A DNA stretch of 8,066 nt from JAHJFW01 sp038065635. Its GTDB lineage: Bacteria; Patescibacteriota; Patescibacteriia; 2-12-FULL-60-25. The stretch covers positions 1 to 8,066 of the forward strand of contig JBBTQP010000045.1 of the NCBI GenBank assembly GCA_038065635.1. The letters run 5' to 3'. Shown here one piece after another: positions 1 to 4,559 of this stretch. The translations under genes were made by a program, and so were the position numbers. The notes under the pieces were generated by a model. It was not told where the DNA came from and made no database searches. It saw only the letters and a program-made list of their open reading frames with translations. The first letter of the stretch is position 1. Each line of letters starts with the position of its first letter.

Positions 1-1
1 T

Positions 2-76
2 TGGCTCCGAGGGTGGGGCTCGAACCCACGACCAAGGGATTAACAGTCCCCTGCTCTACCACTGAGCTACCTCGGA
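2..76 (-). tRNA. tRNA-Asn (anticodon GTT), CCA encoded
   Basis: On the minus strand this folds into a complete cloverleaf. The acceptor stem pairs TCCGAGG (76-70) with CCTCGGA (12-6). The D arm is GCTC/GAGC. The anticodon arm carries loop CTGTTAA with anticodon GTT, which decodes AAC/AAU. The T arm is GTGGG/CCCAC with loop TTCGAGC. The discriminator base is G (position 5), and CCA is encoded at 4-2. The 3' end lies at the very edge of the window, so its terminator is not visible. A plausible promoter lies just upstream at 93-121. Confidence 0.97.
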
Positions 77-92
77 ATGTGTTGCGATCGGT

Positions 93-121
93 ATATTACG
101 TGATATATGAATGGCTGGCAA
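93..121 (-). promoter_or_regulatory. Putative sigma-70-type promoter of tRNA-Asn
   Basis: Read on the minus strand, TTGCCA (121-116, 5 of 6 to the -35 consensus) is followed after exactly 17 nt by TAATAT (98-93, 4 of 6 to the -10). The predicted start would be about 10 nt before the mature tRNA 5' end, a typical spacing. It lies back to back with the candidate promoter of the plus-strand gene at 168. Inferred from pattern only. Confidence 0.5.
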
Positions 122-122
122 G

Positions 123-151
123 ATGACCTAATTCAGCTATCTTGGTATATT
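123..151 (+). promoter_or_regulatory. Putative extended -10 promoter of the DUF3592 gene
   Basis: ATGACC (123-128) is followed after 17 nt by TATATT (146-151). A TG sits one base upstream of the -10 (143-144), giving the extended -10 form TGnTATATT. Transcription would start about 10 nt before the ATG at 168, leaving almost no leader, which fits the absence of a Shine-Dalgarno sequence. The -35 match is weak. Confidence 0.38.
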
Positions 152-167
152 CTATTTCAACAAATAT

Positions 168-875
168 ATGAAAAAACAATTATCCATTTACGTTGGTTTA
201 GGAATTTTCGCGGTGGCCGGTTGCGCGATGTTGGCAGGGTCTTATTACTTCTTTGCCAGATCGCAGAGATTTCTAAAGACCGGCGTTTCTGCGCAAGCGG
301 AGGTGATCGAGATGGTTAGCAAGAGAGATAGTGAGGGCTCATATACTTACGCGCCGAAGTTTCGGTTTAACGCCAAGGACGGTACCGCGATCGAAGTTGT
401 AAGCGGTGAAAGCTCGAATCCTCCGGAATTTCACGCTGGTGAGATGGTGGAAGTTCTGTACGATCCGGCCGACCCGTATTCTGTAATCGCACGAACGTTT
501 TCCGGTCTTTGGCTAGTAAGCACGATTCTTGCGGGAATGGGTTTTGTTTTTCTTTTTCCGACCGTGATCGGAGGCGCCGTTGTGTTCAGGAACAAAAAGA
601 GAAAAAGTTTTTTGCTGGAGAAGGGACAGAGATTATCCATCAACGCGCCTAAAGTTATTCTCAACACTTCTTTTAAGATGAACGGCCGGTCGCCATTTCA
701 AATTATCGCGGAGTGGCAAAATCCGACGGATCAGAAAATCTACACCTTCAAGAGCGAGTATATTTGGTTTGATCCCACGAAGTACGTCGAAGGAAAATCC
801 GTGACGGTTTTGATTGATCCGTCAAATCCAAAAGTCCATTACGTGGACACGTCGTTTTTACCTAAAGAGGCGTAA
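168..875 (+). CDS. DUF3592-family membrane protein
   Basis: This 235-residue protein has two predicted membrane helices, at about residues 7-30 and 113-140. The segment between them (about 40-110) has the DUF3592 pattern: a G-x-x-A-x-A-x-V strand start (GVSAQAEVIEM), a Y-x-P-x-F-x-F strand (YAPKFRFNA), and a closing V-x-V-x-Y-D-P near residue 94-100. A second soluble half (about 150-230) repeats the end motif as VTVLIDPSNP, so the fold may be duplicated. DUF3592 proteins are membrane-associated and of unknown function. The ATG at 168 has no Shine-Dalgarno; the upstream -10-like box would give a near-leaderless mRNA. The gene converges on rpoD with only 7 bp between the two stops and no visible terminator. 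Family assignment is from motif recognition; function is unknown. Confidence 0.85.
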   Translation: MKKQLSIYVGLGIFAVAGCAMLAGSYYFFARSQRFLKTGVSAQAEVIEMVSKRDSEGSYTYAPKFRFNAKDGTAIEVVSGESSNPPEFHAGEMVEVLYDPADPYSVIARTFSGLWLVSTILAGMGFVFLFPTVIGGAVVFRNKKRKSFLLEKGQRLSINAPKVILNTSFKMNGRSPFQIIAEWQNPTDQKIYTFKSEYIWFDPTKYVEGKSVTVLIDPSNPKVHYVDTSFLPKEA

Positions 876-882
876 AATCTCT

Positions 883-1788
883 CTAGTAATCAATCAACTT
901 CCTAACCAACGGGTGTTGTTGTATTTTTTCCATCGCCTTCGCCTCAATCTGACGGATGCGTTCGCGCGTGACGTCGAATTCTTTTCCGACTTCTTCGAGT
1001 GTGTGTGAAACGCCGTCGGTCAAACCGAAACGCATTTCTAGGATTTTTTGTTCGCGCGGAGAAAGGTCTTTGATGATGTCGAATACGTAATCTTTAAGAA
1101 GTTGCAGACCGGCTGAACGATCTGGAGAAACATTTTTAACGTCTTCGATGAAATCTTCCAACGTCGAATCCTCATCATCTTCTCCGACCGAAGTTTCGAG
1201 CGACACCGTGTCTTGCGAGATTTTGATGATGTGACGAACCTTATCCACGTCCTCTCCCATTTCTGCGGCGATTTCCTCCGGTAGCGGTTCGCGTCCTAGG
1301 TCTTGGATGAGCTGACGTTCGATTTGCTGGAACTTGTTTATCGTCTCAACCATGTGAACTGGAATGCGAATGGTTCTGCTTTGATCCGCCAACGCGCGTG
1401 TGATCGCCTGACGAATCCACCAAGTCGCATAAGTTGAAAACTTGTATCCTTTTCTATATTCGAACTTCTTGACGGCACGAAATAAACCGATGTTTCCTTC
1501 TTGGATGAGGTCGAGAAGTGAAAGGGATTTGCCGATAAATTTTTTCGCGATTGAGACGACGAGACGCAGGTTCGCCTCGATCAATCTTTTTTCCGCTTCC
1601 TTCTCNNNNNNNNNNNNNNNNNNNNNNNNNNNNNNNNNNNNNNNNNNNNNNNNNNNNNNNNNNNNNNNNNNNNNNNNNNNNNNNNNNNNNNNNNNNNNNN
1701 NNNNNTTTTTCGCGACCTGCTTTCGAATATGACGCGGTGGCCTACTTGGTCGCTTTTTTTTCTTCTGTTGTGGAACGTGTTTCTTCAT
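883..1788 (-). CDS. rpoD: RNA polymerase primary sigma factor (RpoD/SigA), interrupted by an assembly gap
   Basis: This is the housekeeping sigma-70 factor, which directs core RNA polymerase to -10/-35 promoters. The numbering here includes 34 unknown residues from the N run. Region 2 runs from about residue 64 to 143: EANLRLVVSIAKKF, then DLIQEGNIGL, then YKFSTYATWWIRQAITRALADQ, with the -10-reading Q127 and T130. Region 3.0 keeps HMVETINK with H145 and E148, the positions that contact extended -10 TG in E. coli. Region 4.2 (about 263-288) keeps TLEEVGKEFDVTRERIRQIEAKA with R275, E276 and Q280, which read the -35. The first 27 residues are a Lys/Arg/Pro-rich tail. Region 1.2 should lie in the gap, so true length and frame across it are unknown. 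No region 1.1 or non-conserved insert is visible. It follows dnaG by 83 nt in the same direction, as in macromolecular synthesis operons. The ATG at 1788 has no Shine-Dalgarno. Confidence 0.95.
   Translation of the reverse strand: MKKHVPQQKKKKRPSRPPRHIRKQVAKXXXXXXXXXXXXXXXXXXXXXXXXXXXXXXXXXXEKEAEKRLIEANLRLVVSIAKKFIGKSLSLLDLIQEGNIGLFRAVKKFEYRKGYKFSTYATWWIRQAITRALADQSRTIRIPVHMVETINKFQQIERQLIQDLGREPLPEEIAAEMGEDVDKVRHIIKISQDTVSLETSVGEDDEDSTLEDFIEDVKNVSPDRSAGLQLLKDYVFDIIKDLSPREQKILEMRFGLTDGVSHTLEEVGKEFDVTRERIRQIEAKAMEKIQQHPLVRKLIDY
1606..1705. other. Run of exactly 100 N (scaffold gap) inside rpoD
   Basis: Positions 1606-1705 are 100 consecutive N, a round number typical of a placeholder for a gap of unknown size. 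It separates the basic N-terminal tail of RpoD from region 2. The flanks happen to be in frame across 100 nt, but that has a one-in-three chance and does not fix the true length. Confidence 0.97.
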
Positions 1789-1817
1789 ATTGTAAACTAT
1801 TCGAAATATGCAAAATT

Positions 1818-1837
1818 ACCTTCAATGTATCGAAGGT
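1818..1837 (-). promoter_or_regulatory. Small inverted repeat in the dnaG-rpoD spacer
   Basis: ACCTTC (1818-1823) and GAAGGT (1832-1837) can form a 6-bp stem with an 8-nt loop in the 83-nt spacer between dnaG and rpoD. On the minus strand, which is the transcribed direction, it is followed by AATTTTG, only a weak T tract. It could be a partial terminator or RNA-processing site that adjusts the dnaG to rpoD ratio, as happens in other macromolecular synthesis operons, but the stem is short and this is speculative. Confidence 0.25.
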
Positions 1838-1871
1838 TTTGATTTTATAGCACCGCGTTAGCACTCATGAT

Positions 1872-3563
1872 TTATAGATCGCGTAGCCGTTGAATCAGCG
1901 CCGCGATTTTCGCATCGTCTTTTTGACGTTCCGCTTCACGCATTTCTCGTTCGATCAACAGTCCTTCTTCCGCGCGTTTTAGGCGAAGAATTTCGGCTGC
2001 AGTTTCACGCAGTTCGCGTTCAAGCGTTTTGTCGGACTGATCTTCAAATTCCCGGTCGGCTATTACCGCGAGTAGGTCCAGCTTTTCCGGGGACTGTTCT
2101 GTTTTGAAAGTGTGCCGGCCAAAAATTTCTTCAGCGCAGCTCTTCAATTGTGGCTTAACGTATAGAATTGCTTCGAGGCGATCCTCGAGATGTTCGAACC
2201 GCGTTTTTTCCTTTTGGAAATCCCTCTCATCGGAGGGCTGTGGTTGCGTTCGAGGTGAAGAGTGCCCCGAACGCCTCGAAGTGTCAATACTTGAACGATG
2301 CATCACGTCGCGTAACGCGTCGGTCGAAACCTCAAGATCATTGCCAAGTTTGGTAATCCACGCGTCGCGCTCTACAGGGTCATTGATCCTACGAAATTCC
2401 GTCAGAAGCGCTCGAGCTATCTCTTTTTTTCCTTCCGGTCGCGTTACGTCATTCGCCGCGAACGCACGCGCGTACAACCAGTCGACTATTGGACGAGCTT
2501 CGGCGATAATTTTCGTCCAGATAGAAACGTCTTTTCTAACCACGTCATCCGGATCTTTTCCTGATTCCGGTGGAATGGATATTACGCGCAAATTGAAATC
2601 GAGATTTCGTGCTAAATCCAAACCGCGTAGAGTCGCAGCGTCTCCCGCCTTGTCCCCGTCAAACGCGATCGCGAGCTTGTCTGTATATCGTCTAAGCAAC
2701 AAAAGCTGATCCTCCGTCAGCGCGGTTCCGGAAGATGCTACGACGTTCGTCACGCCGAATTGATGCGAGGAAAGCGCGTCCATGTTTCCTTCCACGATCA
2801 CAGCCATCCCTTGTTTTTTGATTTCACCTTTCGCTTTATCCAGCCCGTAAAGCACTGCGGATTTTTTATACACATGAGTTTCCGGCGTGTTGACGTACTT
2901 CGCTTCTTTCACATCCGCTAAAATTCTTCCGGTAAATCCGACTATTCGTCCGTGAAGATCCGCGATCGGAAACATGACGCGGCCGCGAAAGCGATCGTAA
3001 ACGCCGGATCCCCTGTCGCTTTTCGCTGCAAGACCTGCTTGTACGAGCTCATCATCTGTAGCTCCGTTTGATTTCAGAGCGTTAGTCAGCTCGTCCCACG
3101 AATCAGGTGCGAATCCGAGTCTCCAAAGATCCGCGGTGAGATCATCAACGCCGCGAGACATGAGATATTTTCTAGCGACTTCGGCGCGCGGATCATTCCG
3201 AAGCGTCGCCTGAAACCATCTCGCCGCGAGATCGTTCAATTCGATAAGCCGTCGTTTCAACGTTTGTTGTTCTGGATTGTATGAAGGAAGGGTTACTCCG
3301 GTTTTTTGCGCGAGAAATTCCAATGCCTCGCGAAAATCCATTCCCTCCATCCGCATGACGAAAGATATGACGTCACCTCCTTCGTTACATCCGAAGCAAT
3401 GCCACGATTGACGAGGACGATTCGCGAAAAAACTAGGAGATTTTTCCTGATGAAACGGACAAAGACCCTTAAAACTGCCGGTTCCGGCCGGTTTTAGAGG
3501 GAGATATTCCTGAATCGCATCCGCGATGTCAAGCCGAGATTTGATGTCTTCTACCGCGTCCAT
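1872..3563 (-). CDS. dnaG: DNA primase DnaG
   Basis: This 563-residue primase makes RNA primers for replication forks. The N-terminal CHC2 zinc-binding domain has C35-x2-H38 and C56-x2-C59 (CPFHQEKSPSF and WHCFGCNEGGDV). The catalytic core follows, with RFRGRVMFPI and GFTGRIL (about 191-214), then KYVNTPET (about 223-230). The TOPRIM domain has the EGNMD motif (E258, D262) and FDGDKAGD (D302, D304), the metal-binding acidic residues of the family. After about residue 420 comes a Ser/Pro/Arg-rich linker and a charged, probably helical or coiled-coil C-terminus (about 445-563). This stands where the helicase-interacting domain normally lies, but I cannot recognise that domain by eye. The start is fixed by the native-looking MDAVEDIKSRLDIADAI; the upstream frame reaches a TAG with no other usable start. 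There is no Shine-Dalgarno. A family 1 repeat begins 48 nt upstream. Confidence 0.97.
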   Translation of the reverse strand: MDAVEDIKSRLDIADAIQEYLPLKPAGTGSFKGLCPFHQEKSPSFFANRPRQSWHCFGCNEGGDVISFVMRMEGMDFREALEFLAQKTGVTLPSYNPEQQTLKRRLIELNDLAARWFQATLRNDPRAEVARKYLMSRGVDDLTADLWRLGFAPDSWDELTNALKSNGATDDELVQAGLAAKSDRGSGVYDRFRGRVMFPIADLHGRIVGFTGRILADVKEAKYVNTPETHVYKKSAVLYGLDKAKGEIKKQGMAVIVEGNMDALSSHQFGVTNVVASSGTALTEDQLLLLRRYTDKLAIAFDGDKAGDAATLRGLDLARNLDFNLRVISIPPESGKDPDDVVRKDVSIWTKIIAEARPIVDWLYARAFAANDVTRPEGKKEIARALLTEFRRINDPVERDAWITKLGNDLEVSTDALRDVMHRSSIDTSRRSGHSSPRTQPQPSDERDFQKEKTRFEHLEDRLEAILYVKPQLKSCAEEIFGRHTFKTEQSPEKLDLLAVIADREFEDQSDKTLERELRETAAEILRLKRAEEGLLIEREMREAERQKDDAKIAALIQRLRDL

Positions 3564-3611
3564 GCGTACAAGCTTAACGATGGTTTGGCATCCTGTCCAT
3601 CTCTACTTTTA

Positions 3612-3705
3612 TGTCATTCCCGCGCAGGCGGGAATCCACTTCCTCGAAATATAGGGAAGCTGTGTTATTTTCACGGTCTGGATCCCCGCATTCGCGAGGA
3701 TGACG
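3612..3705. repeat. Family 1 paired-hairpin repeat, non-coding copy A
   Basis: The left arm TGTCATTCCCGC..GCGGGAATCCA (3612-3638) and the right arm TGGATCCCCGC..GCGAGGATGACG (3679-3705) are inverted copies of one unit, so the whole element is a palindrome with TGTCAT/ATGACg ends. The spacer of about 40 bp holds a small stem (CTTCC/GGAAG) around TCGAAATATA, which recurs in copy B, and then ACGGTCTGGAT, which recurs in copies B and C. It lies 48 nt upstream of the dnaG start and 6 bp from the nuclease-bearing unit at 3712. Confidence 0.9.
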
Positions 3706-3711
3706 TAATTA

Positions 3712-4066
3712 TGTCATTCCCCCGAACGCTTTCGGGGGAATCCAGATCTAAGAAAATAATTCATCGTACAAATCTTCCCATTTGGAATTGTGTTTTTCAA
3801 TTAAATTCATTTTCCATTCTCTATTCCATTTTTTAAGTTGTTTTTCTCTCGTGATGGCACTTTGTATATCAGACGTTTCCTCAAAGTGTACCAACATGTG
3901 GACTCCATATTTCTTTGTAAACCCGTCCATCGCATTAGTCCTGTGTTCGTAAACTCTTTTTATCAAATCAGACGTTACTCCGATATATAAAGTTCCGTTC
4001 TTTTCGCTAGCTAATATGTAGACGTAATAGTTCACGGTCTGGATTCCCGCCTGCGCGGGAATGACA
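3712..4066. mobile_element. Family 1 unit carrying a GIY-YIG nuclease gene between its inverted arms
   Basis: Ends are perfect 9-bp inverted repeats, TGTCATTCC (3712-3720) and GGAATGACA (4058-4066). The left arm makes an 11-bp stem, ATTCCCCCGAA/TTCGGGGGAAT, around CGCT (3716-3741). The right arm makes an 8-bp stem, ATTCCCGC/GCGGGAAT, around CTGC (4043-4062). Inside these, ATCCAGA (3740-3746) faces TCTGGAT. The nuclease ORF fills the interior: its stop starts 1 bp past the CCAGA of the left arm, and its GTG start is within the TTCACGGTCTGG flank that also borders the right arm of copy A. No clear target-site duplication is visible. That this is one mobile unit is an inference from the architecture. 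Confidence 0.7.
3748..4035 (-). CDS. Single-domain GIY-YIG endonuclease (YhbQ/COG2827-like)
   Basis: This 95-residue protein is a complete stand-alone GIY-YIG domain, a fold that cuts DNA using a conserved Tyr, Arg and Glu with a metal ion. Visible motifs are YVYIL (Y6) as the GIY strand, LYIGVTSDL (Y17-I18-G19) as the YIG strand, KRVYEH with R27 and H31, and AITREKQLKKWNREWK with E64 as the expected metal-binding Glu. DGFTKKYG (37-44) is also typical. The length is normal for the family and there are no frameshifts. The start is GTG (4035), chosen because it gives the native N-terminus MNYYVYILASEKNGTLYIG; no in-frame ATG lies upstream before a TGA. There is no Shine-Dalgarno. The coding DNA is clearly more AT-rich than its neighbours uvrB and dnaG, suggesting separate origin. 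It is bracketed by inverted repeat arms. Its target is unknown. Confidence 0.93.
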   Translation of the reverse strand: MNYYVYILASEKNGTLYIGVTSDLIKRVYEHRTNAMDGFTKKYGVHMLVHFEETSDIQSAITREKQLKKWNREWKMNLIEKHNSKWEDLYDELFS

Positions 4067-4080
4067 AAATAAATTGCTAA

Positions 4081-4539
4081 TCATTCCACCCTCACGGCAA
4101 CATCCGCCGTCGCGAGATTGTCGAAGGTTCCGCATAGAAGGCGGATCGTCCAGTCGCCGGAGACGGCGTTGCGGGGAACATTCCAATTCCATTTGAATGA
4201 TCCCGGCGTGATAATCGTCGCTTCGGCTTCTTGGGGATCGCTAAATTGACGAACGACCGAATCCGGTCCGTATACGTCAGCCATACATTTCGCCCAGACC
4301 GGCCCATTCATGTCGATGCTCCAAGAATCTCCACGGTGCGTAGACGTTGCGTATTTTCCAATTTTCACGAACGCACGCGCAGATTCTTGAGTCTGCGGTT
4401 TCTGTTCCGGTTCGATCGTGATGTTTACGGCGGGGGCAGAGGTGTTGCGATATATCTCAAAGATATACAACGACATCGCCGTGATAATTATGATAAAACC
4501 GGCAACGACGAGTTTCGGGACGGAGAGTTTTAGGATCAT
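4081..4539 (-). CDS. Membrane-anchored protein with a probable extracellular beta-sandwich domain
   Basis: I do not recognise a named family. The 152-residue protein has a short cytoplasmic start and one hydrophobic segment at about residues 8-28 (LVVAGFIIIITAMSLYIF), with no lipobox. A Pro/Glu/Gln-rich linker follows (about 34-55), then a roughly 95-residue outer domain. The end of this domain, FKWNWNVPRNAVSGDWTIRLLCGTF, followed by alternating hydrophobic residues, resembles the last strands of Ig-like or bacterial beta-sandwich modules, where a W-x-x-x-x-x-C pattern is common. The two cysteines, C85 and C136, could pair in a disulfide outside the cell. It starts 20 nt after uvrB on the same strand, so it is probably co-transcribed, though no link to repair is evident. 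The ATG lacks a Shine-Dalgarno. The stop is 14 nt from the family 1 element. Confidence 0.75.
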   Translation of the reverse strand: MILKLSVPKLVVAGFIIIITAMSLYIFEIYRNTSAPAVNITIEPEQKPQTQESARAFVKIGKYATSTHRGDSWSIDMNGPVWAKCMADVYGPDSVVRQFSDPQEAEATIITPGSFKWNWNVPRNAVSGDWTIRLLCGTFDNLATADVAVRVE

Positions 4540-4559
4540 AGATGTAATAGTAACGAATT

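Noticed and set aside
213..227. Lipobox-like V-A-G-C at residues 16-19 of the DUF3592 protein
   Set aside because: The hydrophobic stretch continues well past the cysteine and a second membrane helix follows, so an ordinary membrane anchor is more likely than a lipoprotein signal.
3564..3611. Possible dnaG promoter with a TGGACA -35 on the minus strand
   Set aside because: TGGACA is a good -35, but no acceptable -10 follows at 16-18 nt (best is TTAAGC or TAAGCT), so it was not called.
3716..3741. Intrinsic terminator after the GIY-YIG gene
   Set aside because: There is an 11-bp GC-rich stem, but the minus-strand sequence after it is GACATAATTA with no T run. It matches the repeat arm design.
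3585..3836. Plus-strand 83-codon ORF over the repeats upstream of dnaG
   Set aside because: It encodes translated repeat arms (CHSRAGGNP, DPRIREDD) and then the complement of the GIY-YIG gene. This is the usual artefact of reading through this repeat type.
3612..4066. CRISPR array
   Set aside because: The repeats are inverted pairs with palindromic arms and unequal spacers, one of which is a gene. There is no regular direct-repeat and spacer pattern and no cas gene.
4007..4192. Minus-strand 61-codon ORF containing CHSRAGGNPD
   Set aside because: It is a shadow of the 4539-4081 gene in another frame, running into the repeat arm.
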